A DNA stretch of 64,000 nt, from assembly GCA_014239735.1 (NCBI GenBank), contig JAAZYI010000014.1, forward strand, positions 62,001 through 126,000, given 5' to 3'. A program made the translations under genes and the position numbers. The DNA comes from Dehalococcoidia bacterium (GTDB taxonomy: Bacteria > Chloroflexota > Dehalococcoidia > Lucifugimonadales > Lucifugimonadaceae). A model generated the notes under the pieces. The model worked only from the letters and a program-made list of their open reading frames with translations. It was not told the DNA's origin and searched no databases. Shown one piece after another: positions 52,885 through 60,772 of this stretch. Every line of letters begins with the position of its first letter. Position 1 is the stretch's first letter.

Positions 52885-53752
52885 TTTTATTTGCTGCTTT
52901 ATGCTGCTGATCTGCATGATATGAACTTCTAACTAATGGTCCAGCAGCAATATGCTTGAAACCTAATTCCAGGCCGATATTTTCAAATTTTGTGAATTCT
53001 TTTGGATGATAAAATTTATCAACTTTATGGTGTTTTTTGGTTGGTCTTAAATATTGCCCAATTGTTAGCAAATCGCAATTAACTGACCTTAAATCTTTCA
53101 TAGTTTCTATAATTTCATCTTCAGTTTCTCCTAATCCAACCATCATTCCTGATTTGGTGGGTATATTAGAATTTATCTTTTTAGCTCTATCTATAAGTTC
53201 AAGCGATTGGTCATATTTTCCTCTAGGCCTAACAATTCTAAACATTCTCCTGCATGTCTCAATATTATGATTTAACACATCTGGATTAGCATGAAGCACC
53301 GTTGTTAGCGAACTAGAATTCCCATTAAAGTCAGGTATTAAAACTTCAACTTTACAATTAGGGTTGAATTTCTTTATTTGATTTATAGTCATTGCAAATG
53401 CTCCTGCACCTCCATCTACAAGATCATCTCTATCTACAGAAGTTACAACTGAATAAGAAAGCCCCATTTGTTTGACAGTATTCGCAACTCTAGTGGGCTC
53501 AAAAAGATCTAATTGAGTTGGTTTTCCAGACTTAACATTACAATACCTGCAAGCTCTAGTGCACACATCTCCTAATATCATGAAAGTAGCCGTACCCCTG
53601 TCCCAACATTCTCCTATATTTGGGCATGCAGCTTCTTCGCAAACTGTGTTTAATTTTGCGCCTTTGATTTTGTCTTTTAAATCATTGAAATTATTACTAG
53701 TAGGCGCTTGAACCTTAAACCAGTCAGGTAACTTCCTTTTTGCTTGAACCAT
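52877..53752 (-). CDS. lipA: Lipoyl synthase
   Basis: Radical-SAM enzyme inserting two sulfurs into octanoyl domains. The 291 residues from ATG 53752 contain the auxiliary cluster motif 'CEEAACPNIGEC' (C-x4-C-x5-C), the radical SAM 'CTRACRYCNVKSGKP' (CxxxCxxC), 'SVDRDDLVDGGAGAFA' and the C-terminal 'VRSSYHADQ' with the conserved RSSY. The ATG at 53752 has AAGAAGG six bases upstream; the longer reading at 53791 has nothing to support it. lipB is not seen. Confidence 0.95.
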   Translation of the reverse strand: MVQAKRKLPDWFKVQAPTSNNFNDLKDKIKGAKLNTVCEEAACPNIGECWDRGTATFMILGDVCTRACRYCNVKSGKPTQLDLFEPTRVANTVKQMGLSYSVVTSVDRDDLVDGGAGAFAMTINQIKKFNPNCKVEVLIPDFNGNSSSLTTVLHANPDVLNHNIETCRRMFRIVRPRGKYDQSLELIDRAKKINSNIPTKSGMMVGLGETEDEIIETMKDLRSVNCDLLTIGQYLRPTKKHHKVDKFYHPKEFTKFENIGLELGFKHIAAGPLVRSSYHADQQHKAANKNG

Positions 53753-53812
53753 AAATTGCCTTCTTATTTTGATTAAATGATATTTTATCATTAATCATTG
53801 TAATATTTTAGT

Positions 53813-55012
53813 ATGTTGCCAAGTGAGGAAAGTTTAATAATAAAAAATATTTCATTAAATGATTATGAAGAAGACGGATCTTGCAAAGCTATTTTTCTAG
53901 GGGAAAATCTAAAAGTTTTTGGAGGCATCCCAAAAGAAGTTGTAGATATAAAAATAATAACTAGGTTTGATGATTATTTAGTATGCGTAGTTGATAAAGT
54001 CTTAAAACCAAGCGAAGATAGAATTAAGGCAAAATGTCAATATTATTTAAGTTGCACTGGCTGCCAATTTCAACATATTAAATACGAAGAACAACTTTTT
54101 ATAAAAAGAAAATTTGTTATTGATGAATTGTCTAATGTTAAGAGTTTTTCAGAAGAAAAACTAGATCATGTTATTGGGAGTAATAATCAATATGGATACA
54201 GAAATCACGCTAGATTTTCAGTTTCTAAATCTAATAAATTTAAAGGTAATATTGGTTTTATAAATAGATGGAATAGAAAATTAATTAATATTTCTAAATG
54301 TGAAATTATGAGTACAAAAATTAATTCAATTTTGCTGAAATTGGAAAATAAATTATCTGGCTATTCTCAATTTTCAATAAGAGTTGGAATAAATACTGAT
54401 AGTTATCTGATTCAACCTAAAATTACTGATTTGGAAAATATTGAGACAGGCCAAGAATATTACCATGAAAAAATTAACAATATAAATCAAAAAATTTCAT
54501 CCCCTTCGTTTTTTCAAGTAAACACTGCCCAAGCTGAAAATTTAGGCAAAATTGTTAAGAAGTCTCTAGATTTAAAAGGAGATGAGGTAGTTATAGATGC
54601 ATTTTCAGGCGTAGGAACTTTTGCAGTACTTTTATCTAAATATGTAAAGAAAATATATGGAATCGAATCATCCTACTCGTCGATAAATGATGCATTTTAC
54701 AATTCTAAATCGATTAAAAATATAGAATTTATTCACTCAGAAGTAGAAAATATTTCCACTGATTCTTTTAAGGAAAATATTGATGTTGTTATTTTAGATC
54801 CTTCAAGAAAAGGAGTTCATGACACAGCTTTAGAATGGATTAAAAAATTATTACCGAACCAAATAATATATGTTTCCTGTGAACTTAAAACCTTAAAAAG
54901 AGATTTGAATAAATTGACTAATAATTATTCCATTCGTAAAGTCATTCCTGTAGATATGTTTCCTCATACAAAACATGTTGAGTGTATAGTATCTCTAAAC
55001 AAGATAAATTAG
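53813..55012 (+). CDS. rlmD: 23S rRNA (uracil-5-)-methyltransferase, RlmD/TrmA family
   Basis: A 399-residue SAM enzyme with an N-terminal TRAM-like domain (1-60), a [4Fe-4S] motif 'CQYYLSCTGCQFQH' (C-x5-C-x2-C) and the fourth Cys in 'ISKCEIM'. Methyltransferase motifs are 'VVIDAFSGVGTFAVLLS', 'VVILDPSRKGVHDTA' and the catalytic Cys in 'IYVSCELKTLKRDLNKL'. RNA target by family is U in 23S rRNA, though RlmC, RlmD and RlmCD cannot be told apart. A TAATAT box (53801-53806) lies six bases before the ATG and no Shine-Dalgarno is seen. tatB-like and tatC follow. Confidence 0.88.
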   Translation: MLPSEESLIIKNISLNDYEEDGSCKAIFLGENLKVFGGIPKEVVDIKIITRFDDYLVCVVDKVLKPSEDRIKAKCQYYLSCTGCQFQHIKYEEQLFIKRKFVIDELSNVKSFSEEKLDHVIGSNNQYGYRNHARFSVSKSNKFKGNIGFINRWNRKLINISKCEIMSTKINSILLKLENKLSGYSQFSIRVGINTDSYLIQPKITDLENIETGQEYYHEKINNINQKISSPSFFQVNTAQAENLGKIVKKSLDLKGDEVVIDAFSGVGTFAVLLSKYVKKIYGIESSYSSINDAFYNSKSIKNIEFIHSEVENISTDSFKENIDVVILDPSRKGVHDTALEWIKKLLPNQIIYVSCELKTLKRDLNKLTNNYSIRKVIPVDMFPHTKHVECIVSLNKIN

Positions 55013-55015
55013 ATT

Positions 55016-55231
55016 ATGAATATTATAGGTATAGGTCCATTTGAATTATTAATAATTTTCTTAGTTGCTTTTTTATTTCTAGGACCTGATAAACTCTCAA
55101 AATTCTCTAAGGATTTTGCCAATTATGTAAGAGGATTTAATAAGCAAAAAAAAGAATTAAATGATTTAATTGATCTAGAGTTAGATAGTAATGATAATGA
55201 TTTAGATGATAAAGATGAGCATAAAAGATAA
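55016..55231 (+). CDS. Tat translocase subunit, TatB-like
   Basis: A 71-residue single-span protein: one transmembrane helix 'FELLIIFLVAFLFLGPDKL' at the N-terminus, the 'FLGPDKLSKFSKDF' hinge and an amphipathic helix, then an acidic Asp/Asn-rich tail. The FxGPxxL hinge is nearer TatB than TatA. TatA/B proteins build the channel or receptor for folded proteins. It lies three bases after rlmD and overlaps tatC by 26 bases, so TatB-TatC are co-translated. A second subunit with a clear TatA sequence is encoded convergently. Confidence 0.82.
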   Translation: MNIIGIGPFELLIIFLVAFLFLGPDKLSKFSKDFANYVRGFNKQKKELNDLIDLELDSNDNDLDDKDEHKR

Positions 55232-55955
55232 GCCTAATCCTAAAAATTATAATTCTTTTATGGGTCATTTTTCTGAACTAAGAAAAAGAATAGTTTTAAT
55301 TCTAATAATTTATCTGATTTCAACAATCGTTGGCTTTGCATTACATAGAGAAATATTAGGAGTAATTGTTAAGCCAGTAGAGCAAATTAATGAGTTAACG
55401 CAAGGCTTGCCAGTATTCACTAATATTACTGAATTTTGGGGAGTTGTGATGAAAGTTTCATTGCTTACAGGCCTTTTGATTTCTTTTCCATTTATTAGTT
55501 TTCAAGTCCTTGCTTTTATACTTCCTGGTCTTAGAGCAAATGAAAAAAAATTCGCATTAATTGTTCTCCCCGGCTCAATAATCTCATTCTATTTAGGCTC
55601 GGCTTTTGGTTTTTTCATATTGGTGCCTCCCGCAATAAAATTCCTAGTATTTTTTGGTGGTGATATTTCGGCGCCTCTTATTAGGATAGGATCATTAGTT
55701 GAATTAACTACTAACTTAATGATATGGATGGGAATTTCATTTCAATTGCCTATTGTAATGTACCTATTAACTGTATTAAAAGTTCTTGATCACAATAAAT
55801 TTAAGTCGCTTAGGAAGTGGTTTATTGTAGTTGCTTTCATATTAGGTGCGATAATTACTCCTACTTTTGATCCTGTCAATCAGCTTATAGTAGCAATACC
55901 TATAATTATTCTTTACGAAGTAGGTTTCTTGTTGTCTTGGGTTGCAAAGAAGTAA
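55206..55955 (+). CDS. tatC: Sec-independent translocase TatC
   Basis: The six-span receptor subunit of twin-arginine export. The 249 residues start with 'NSFMGHFSELRKRIVLILIIYL', the cytoplasmic HxxELRxRL motif, and include 'FWGVVMKVSLLTGLLISFPFI' (family FF.Y.K.S), 'LYEVGFLLSWVAK' at the end and conserved Pro/Glu in loops. ATG 55206 and 55215 are both possible starts. The stop directly abuts the stop of convergent tatA. With TatB-like upstream this gives a complete set. Confidence 0.93.
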   Translation: MIKMSIKDKPNPKNYNSFMGHFSELRKRIVLILIIYLISTIVGFALHREILGVIVKPVEQINELTQGLPVFTNITEFWGVVMKVSLLTGLLISFPFISFQVLAFILPGLRANEKKFALIVLPGSIISFYLGSAFGFFILVPPAIKFLVFFGGDISAPLIRIGSLVELTTNLMIWMGISFQLPIVMYLLTVLKVLDHNKFKSLRKWFIVVAFILGAIITPTFDPVNQLIVAIPIIILYEVGFLLSWVAKK

Positions 55956-56156
55956 TTATTTTTTACTTTTTGAGGTTTTAGTAGTTTCTTGGTCTTCTAA
56001 TTTTTCTTCTTTGCCAGAGAGGGAATCTTTAAATAACCTTATTCCTCTTCCTAATCCTTGCCCTACTTCTGGTAGTTTGCCTACTCCAAATACAACCATT
56101 ATTATCACAAATATTAAAAATATTTCTAATGGACCTATTCCTCTTAAAAAATTCAT
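55956..56156 (-). CDS. tatA: Sec-independent translocase subunit TatA
   Basis: A 66-residue protein with one membrane helix ('LEIFLIFVIIMVVFGVGKL'), the classical 'FGVGKLPEVGQGLGRGIRLFK' hinge and amphipathic helix, then a Lys/Glu/Thr-rich tail. This is a textbook TatA. It lies 15 bases downstream of lexA on the minus strand, so it may share the lexA promoter and an SOS link is possible, though it may also have another promoter. It ends exactly next to the tatC stop. Confidence 0.92.
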   Translation of the reverse strand: MNFLRGIGPLEIFLIFVIIMVVFGVGKLPEVGQGLGRGIRLFKDSLSGKEEKLEDQETTKTSKSKK

Positions 56157-56171
56157 ATTAACTATCCTAAT

Positions 56172-56825
56172 TTAAAAACTTCTTATTAATCCTACGACTT
56201 TTCCTTCAATAATAACATTATTATTATTTGTAATTATTGATGAATATTTATTATTTGATGGTCTAAGTTCAATTTTATTTCCATTTTTATATATCCTTTT
56301 TAATGTAGCAGAGTCCTCATCTACTCTTGCCACCACCATATCTCCTTGTTTAGGTTTATAGGAACTATTATTAGAGCAATCAATGATAATTATATCTCCA
56401 TCTTCTACAGAATCATCAATCATTGAGTCGCCTTTTATCCTTAATCCTACTAATTTATTATTATTGTTAAACATAGACTTAGATAAACTAATTTTATCAT
56501 CACCAAAAGAAGAGTTATAAGCGATTTCATCAGTAGTGAGTAGGTCTAAGGGTATTCCTGCAGATATTGTGCTAACTATTGGCACAGAAAAAGATTCTGA
56601 CTCATCATTTGGCCTTATTATGCTTCTAGCGATGCCTTTTTTTCTATCTAATAAACCTTTTTTCTCTAAAATATCTAAATTATACGAAACTACTGACTTT
56701 GAGCTTATATTGCAGCCATTTCTAACATCCTCAATGGTTGGAGATATTCCATTTTGATCAAGGTATTCACAAATAAAATCATATATTAGGGTTTGCTTTT
56801 GAGATAATTCTGAATATATTTCCAT
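56172..56825 (-). CDS. lexA: LexA-type SOS repressor
   Basis: A 217-residue repressor with an N-terminal winged helix ('QTLIYDFICEYLDQNGISPTI') and a self-cleaving peptidase domain: Ala-Gly cleavage site in 'VSTISAGIPL' (about 88-89), catalytic Ser in 'IKGDSMIDDS' and Lys in 'DSATLKRIY'. All elements for RecA-stimulated cleavage are present. DNA-binding residues differ from E. coli, so the operator will differ; a palindrome overlaps its promoter (56858-56874). It lies 62 bases after rpsT. recF, recG and nth are in the window, but no matching operator was recognised there. Confidence 0.93.
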   Translation of the reverse strand: MEIYSELSQKQTLIYDFICEYLDQNGISPTIEDVRNGCNISSKSVVSYNLDILEKKGLLDRKKGIARSIIRPNDESESFSVPIVSTISAGIPLDLLTTDEIAYNSSFGDDKISLSKSMFNNNNKLVGLRIKGDSMIDDSVEDGDIIIIDCSNNSSYKPKQGDMVVARVDEDSATLKRIYKNGNKIELRPSNNKYSSIITNNNNVIIEGKVVGLIRSF

Positions 56826-56833
56826 GGTTGAAA

Positions 56834-56874
56834 AGAGTAAACAACCTAAGGAGCAGTGTCAACTGTGATTTGAC
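56834..56874 (-). promoter_or_regulatory. lexA promoter with candidate LexA operator (GTCAA-N7-TTGAC)
   Basis: On the minus strand TTGACA (56862-56857) and TACTCT (56839-56834) are 17 bases apart, ending eight bases before the lexA ATG, so the mRNA would have a leader of about two bases. The inverted repeat GTCAA-N7-TTGAC (56858-56874) overlaps the -35. An autoregulatory operator is inferred; it is not one of the known LexA boxes I can name with certainty. Confidence 0.55.
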
Positions 56875-56887
56875 GTTTTTGAAGAAC

Positions 56888-57148
56888 TTATTTCTTAGTG
56901 ACTGCAGATAATTTCTTTATTAACCTAGATTTTCTTCGGGCAGCATTATTTCTATGCAGCACTCCTTTTTGTGATGCTTTATCAAGAGAAGAAATAGCCT
57001 CTTTTATCTTTTCTTTTGTTGCATCAGAATTAGGATTCTTTTCTATTAATTCTTTAGCAGATCTAATAAGAGTTTTGGCAGTCGAAGCTATAGGTTTATT
57101 ATAATTAGCATTCTTTTTAGATGTTCTTAAACTTTTTTTACTAGGCAT
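56888..57148 (-). CDS. rpsT: Ribosomal protein S20
   Basis: An 86-residue S20 from ATG 57148: 'MPSKKSLRTSKKNANYNK', the helical central 'AKTLIRSAKELIEKNPNS' and 'SQKGVLHRNNAARRKSRL', the conserved GVIHKNxAARxKSRL motif. The longer reading at 57169 is within rel. It overlaps the rel stop by eight bases (GGAAC then ATG), so S20 synthesis is coupled to translation of the (p)ppGpp enzyme. That is unusual, since S20 is mostly a stand-alone gene. Confidence 0.94.
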   Translation of the reverse strand: MPSKKSLRTSKKNANYNKPIASTAKTLIRSAKELIEKNPNSDATKEKIKEAISSLDKASQKGVLHRNNAARRKSRLIKKLSAVTKK

Positions 57149-59075
57149 TGTTCCTGTTAATTGTTTCAATATTATCTACGCCATCGATTGTTTCTATGAT
57201 GGAGTAAATTTTATTCTGTTGCTCTAAACCGTTAGAGTCTACTGTAATTAAGATACTTTTTCCAGTATCTATCTCATTTGTGGATATTGCAGTTATATTT
57301 AGCCCTTCATTTGATATTATATTTGCTACATCCCGAATCAAACCTACTCTATCAGCAGCATCTATTTTGATTGTGATGTTTTCAATTTGTTGGTTTAAAA
57401 AGCTGGATAATTTTTTTACAAGAGTAGGTGTATTAATAACACCTGACCCAACAAGTAATGCTAATTCATCTAATGATTCATATGATAGCTCATTAGATAA
57501 TTCTTCTAATGGAGTATTTATTTTTAGCCTATTAACTAATCTGTTAACTATATCTATACCTCTCTCAATACTTAATGTTCTTTCTTCCTTTCTAAACCAC
57601 TGTCTAATTTTAAACCTTGATTTATTTGTGCTCACATATCCTAGATCAGGGTTTAACCAATCAAGTTTTGGGCCTTGGTTTTTAGATTTGATTATTTCTA
57701 CTGTATCTCCATTTGAAATAACTGAATTTAAGGGCATATTTTGCCCATTTATTAAAGCAGAGGAAGTGTTATTTCCTAGTTCTGTATGTACTTCATATGC
57801 AAAATCTATAGGAGTTGAGCCTTCAGGAATTGATTTTATATCCCCTGCTGGAGTATAGCAGTATATCCTCTCTTTAAGTACGTCAGTTTTAATTGAATCT
57901 ATATAGTTTTCATCTTCAGGTAATTCGATTTGCCAATCAATTAAATTTCTAAACCAATTTAATTTATTCATGTATGCAGCGCCCAAATTGTCGGGCGTAT
58001 CTTTGTATTGCCAGTGAGCCGCAATTCCTCTTTCTGCAATTTCATGCATCTCTTTGGTTCTTATTTGTATTTCTACAGGGTAACTATCTAAGCACATGAC
58101 CGTTGAATGGATAGACTGATACATACTTTCTTTAGGATTTGCTATATAGTCATCAAATTCACCAGGGATAGGCCTCCATAATTCATGCAAAACTCCTAAA
58201 GAAGAATAACAATCTTGAACAGAATTAACGATTATTCTAACTGCAATTAGATCATGTATCTCGTCGAATTTTTTACCTAAAATAGAATATTTCTCAATTT
58301 TTTTATATATGCTATATAAGTGCTTCGCCCTTCCTTCTATCACACAACTTATTGATGATTTAGTAAGAGCTTCTTCTAATAGCTTAGTTACTCTTTTTAC
58401 ATAATTTTCTCGTTGCTTTCTTTTTCCAGAAATTAGCGTCGCTATTTTTTTGTATGATTTGGGAAGTAGATATTTAAAAGATTCATCTTCTAATTTCCAT
58501 TTAAATTCCCATATGCCGAGTCTATGAGCCAGAGGTGCAAAAATTTCCATAGTTTCTAAAGCTATTCTTGATTGAGATTTTTCATCTAAAGCAAATAAAG
58601 TTTGCATATTATGAAGCCTGTCAGCCAATTTTATTAATATAACTCTTGCATCTTCAGTAGTAGAAAGTAGAAGTTTTCTGATAGTAGCTGCTCTTGAAAT
58701 ATCTGAAGCATAATCTAGGCTAATATTTTCTTGCGTAGATGAAGTTATTTTTATAGTGGGAAGTTTAGTAACTCCATCAACTAAAATAGCGACTTCTTTT
58801 CCAAATTTATCCTCTAATTCTGCATATTCTACTTCACAGTCTTCTATAACATCATGCAATAATGCTGCTGAAATTGTAGACCAATCCATTTTCATTTCAG
58901 CAAGATAAATAGCTGTATTAATTGGATGTATTATATAAGGCTCTCCTGTTTTTCTTTTTTGACCCTTGTGGCTTTTAATAGCAAATTCGAGAGAGCGCAC
59001 AATTCTTTTAATATCTTTACTGGATAGATATTTTTCAACTTCATTTATTAAATTTGTTTTGTCAGTTGAGACCAT
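57141..59075 (-). CDS. rel: (p)ppGpp synthetase/hydrolase, Rel/RelA-SpoT family
   Basis: A 644-residue bifunctional-type Rel. The HD hydrolase domain is intact ('PYIIHPINTAIYLAEMKMDWSTISAALLHDVIED' in parts: HP..TA and LLHDVIED). The synthetase has 'FDEIHDLIAVRIIVNSVQDCY' and 'PIPGEFDDYIANPKESMYQSIHSTV'. TGS ('CYTPAGDIKSIPEGSTPIDFAY') and a C-terminal ACT ('RVGLIRDVANIISNEGLNI') domain follow. It is about 80 residues shorter than the usual 720-740, mostly between TGS and ACT. A -35/-10 pair TTGTAA-17-GAAAAT ends six bases before the ATG. It is coupled to rpsT. Confidence 0.93.
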   Translation of the reverse strand: MVSTDKTNLINEVEKYLSSKDIKRIVRSLEFAIKSHKGQKRKTGEPYIIHPINTAIYLAEMKMDWSTISAALLHDVIEDCEVEYAELEDKFGKEVAILVDGVTKLPTIKITSSTQENISLDYASDISRAATIRKLLLSTTEDARVILIKLADRLHNMQTLFALDEKSQSRIALETMEIFAPLAHRLGIWEFKWKLEDESFKYLLPKSYKKIATLISGKRKQRENYVKRVTKLLEEALTKSSISCVIEGRAKHLYSIYKKIEKYSILGKKFDEIHDLIAVRIIVNSVQDCYSSLGVLHELWRPIPGEFDDYIANPKESMYQSIHSTVMCLDSYPVEIQIRTKEMHEIAERGIAAHWQYKDTPDNLGAAYMNKLNWFRNLIDWQIELPEDENYIDSIKTDVLKERIYCYTPAGDIKSIPEGSTPIDFAYEVHTELGNNTSSALINGQNMPLNSVISNGDTVEIIKSKNQGPKLDWLNPDLGYVSTNKSRFKIRQWFRKEERTLSIERGIDIVNRLVNRLKINTPLEELSNELSYESLDELALLVGSGVINTPTLVKKLSSFLNQQIENITIKIDAADRVGLIRDVANIISNEGLNITAISTNEIDTGKSILITVDSNGLEQQNKIYSIIETIDGVDNIETINRNNA

Positions 59076-59081
59076 TATTAG

Positions 59082-59110
59082 ATTTTCAACTACTTTTTCA
59101 AGTATTACAA
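59082..59110 (-). promoter_or_regulatory. Candidate rel promoter (TTGTAA-17-GAAAAT)
   Basis: Minus strand -35 TTGTAA (59110-59105), a 17-base spacer and GAAAAT (59087-59082) lie just before the rel ATG at 59075. Four of six positions fit in each box. A start at the normal distance would fall at or beside the A of ATG. Confidence 0.4.
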
Positions 59111-59115
59111 GGTAA

Positions 59116-59958
59116 TTAATCTAGTGATGGTTTTCCTGGGAATGGTAATACTGACGAGAATTTACCAATTAGATCTAAAAATTCTTTTGGGAATATATAT
59201 GTCTTTCCTGTTTTGTCTTCTATTATTCCATTAGGAGATCCGTCACTACATATCACATGAATTACAATACTTTCATTTTTTAATTTAAATTCTAATTTAT
59301 ATAAAAATTGACATTCTTCTTCGTAATTTTGTTTTAATGGGACATTAATAGTCTTAATTAATTCGTCTATTTCATTTTTATCTAATATTTTTAGATCTTC
59401 ATATACTCCACTTTTAAGTCTTTTTATTATAATTTCTTTTGAGTTGCTTAGATTCAAAGATTCAACCAAATTTTCTGTACCTTCCCAGCTTATAGTGGAA
59501 CAGTTTACATAATATGAGCCATCTGAATTTGAATGGATTTCATATTTTTTATCATCTATATTAAAAATGATTATCCAGCCTGTTGTTACGACTTGGGCAT
59601 ATAGTTCTCCTGGTTTTGGACATTCTAAGCTTGAATCAGAGAAAGTATATTCTCTATATGAATCTATCTGAATATCTTGAGGGGGAACATTCATCTCATT
59701 TGATAGTTCAGCCATAAATAAGCCTCCAAAACTTGGAATTTGAGGTGTGGGAGTCGGAACAGGAGTCGGAGTAGGAGTCGGTGTTTTTATAACCTTGATT
59801 TCTGGAACAGGAGTCGGAGTAGCAAATTCTGGGTTTATTACTGGCAAGTTTTCATTTTCTTCGCTTGGGAATGCCTGCAGCAGAATTAAAGATATGATTG
59901 CAACAGAAGCTGATAAGACAATGACTGCTCCAGTAATTTTAAGTAGAGTTTTATTCAT
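59116..59958 (-). CDS. Membrane-anchored protein with Thr-Pro-rich linker, function unknown
   Basis: A 280-residue exported protein. An N-terminal signal-anchor ('LLKITGAVIVLSASVAIISL', no lipobox) is followed by a Pro/Thr/Val-rich linker (about 45-75, 'TPTPTPTPVPTPTP') and a folded domain with 'SLECPKPGELYAQV', 'YEIHSNSDGSYYVNC' and a C-terminal half from about 165 to 270 that contains two more cysteines ('EECQFLYKLEF', 'HVICSDGS'). The CPxPG...Y.QV pattern recurs in uncharacterised Chloroflexota proteins that I recall. Thr-Pro linkers of this type are frequent in that phylum. Two disulfides may form. I do not assign a function. It lies 40 bases upstream of rel. Confidence 0.6.
   Translation of the reverse strand: MNKTLLKITGAVIVLSASVAIISLILLQAFPSEENENLPVINPEFATPTPVPEIKVIKTPTPTPTPVPTPTPQIPSFGGLFMAELSNEMNVPPQDIQIDSYREYTFSDSSLECPKPGELYAQVVTTGWIIIFNIDDKKYEIHSNSDGSYYVNCSTISWEGTENLVESLNLSNSKEIIIKRLKSGVYEDLKILDKNEIDELIKTINVPLKQNYEEECQFLYKLEFKLKNESIVIHVICSDGSPNGIIEDKTGKTYIFPKEFLDLIGKFSSVLPFPGKPSLD
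59740..59830. repeat. Short GGAGTC/GGAACA-type repeat coding the Thr-Pro linker
   Basis: Imperfect 6-12 base units such as GGAGTCGGAGTA and GGAACAGGAGTC on the plus strand code for ProThr/ProVal on the minus strand, twice around 59748-59785 and 59807-59823. The plus-strand frame reading Gly-Val repeats is a shadow. Such tracts vary in length between strains. Confidence 0.75.
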
Positions 59959-60009
59959 GTATTAATTATAGTTCAAAATCAAAATCAGTTCTTAAGACTT
60001 TTAGAAATA

Positions 60010-60471
60010 TCAATTATTCTTTTTACTATCTTTCTTTGTTGGAACCCTAAAGCTCACATAATAAAATCCTATTGCTCCAACTATTACTACAATTATTTTT
60101 ATAATGTTATTAGGTATAGCGATTGGAGAGAAAGGTAATATGGCGAGTAATATAAAAATTGTCATCATGGAAAGAGCAATAATTTTTGCTCTCTGAGGCA
60201 TACCTTTGCCTTCTCTAAAATCTTTTATATATTTCCCAAATGTTTTATTTTTTATAAGCCAGTTATATAATTTTTCTGAGGACCTGATATAGCAAGCGGC
60301 AGCTAGAATTAAAAAAACAGTGGTAGGAAGGCCAGGCACAAATATTCCAATAGTTCCTATACCCACAAACAAACTGCCTAATAAAATCCAAAATATTCTA
60401 ATAATTAAGAACCTACTTTTTTTCATTTCATGTGCAGAATTATTATCTTGCAATATTATTTTCCTTTTCAT
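60010..60471 (-). CDS. DUF454 (YbaN-like) membrane protein
   Basis: A 153-residue protein with three predicted transmembrane helices and the DUF454 signature 'GTIGIFVPGLPTTVFLILAAACY' and 'GKYIKDFREGKGMPQRAKIIAL'. The start is 60471, overlapping the upstream ferrochelatase-like fragment by 29 bases, or ATG 60426 ('MKKSRFLIIRIFWILLG'), which removes that overlap. Function of the family is unknown. Lies 51 bases upstream of the anchored protein gene. Confidence 0.75.
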   Translation of the reverse strand: MKRKIILQDNNSAHEMKKSRFLIIRIFWILLGSLFVGIGTIGIFVPGLPTTVFLILAAACYIRSSEKLYNWLIKNKTFGKYIKDFREGKGMPQRAKIIALSMMTIFILLAILPFSPIAIPNNIIKIIVVIVGAIGFYYVSFRVPTKKDSKKNN

Positions 60472-60772
60472 AGAGGTAATTAGCGAAGCCTCTTACCCAC
60501 TCTTCGTCGTCATTTAAACTTGGAATTAATTTTACCTGTTCTCCACTGAATTCTTTAAAAATTTCATCGTTCTCTTCTGCAATCTCTTCTAGCGTTTCTA
60601 AGCAATCAGAGGTAAAAGATGGACAAGCAACAGATACTTTTTTAATTCCTTTTTTAGCCAGATTCTCCAGCACATCAATAATATTTGGTTCAATCCATTT
60701 ATCTGGCCCAAAAGTGCTTTGATATACAACTTGAAACGGTTTATATGGGTTAATCATTTCAGCCACTTTCAT
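60443..60772 (-). CDS. C-terminal half of ferrochelatase (stand-alone fragment)
   Basis: A 109-residue ORF matching only the last third of HemH: 'VVYQSTFGPDKWIEPNIIDVLENL', 'VSVACPSFTSDCLETLEEIAEE' with the conserved C-terminal Glu, and 'LIPSLNDDEEWVRGFANYL'. The N-terminal two thirds, with the catalytic His, are absent: a TAA lies ten codons upstream of the ATG and the next 290 bases are non-coding. It may be a gene remnant, a truncated paralogue, or a partner of another protein. The ORF itself is undamaged and overlaps DUF454, so some constraint may remain. Treat as probable pseudogene remnant. Confidence 0.7.
   Translation of the reverse strand: MKVAEMINPYKPFQVVYQSTFGPDKWIEPNIIDVLENLAKKGIKKVSVACPSFTSDCLETLEEIAEENDEIFKEFSGEQVKLIPSLNDDEEWVRGFANYLYEKENNIAR

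Noticed and set aside
57280-57858. 192-residue open frame on the plus strand
   Set aside because: It lies wholly antisense to rel, which has strong family motifs. The frame is long only because of codon bias in the real gene.
59747-59965. Plus-strand protein rich in Gly-Val repeats
   Set aside because: Reverse reading of the Thr-Pro linker repeat in the minus-strand gene.
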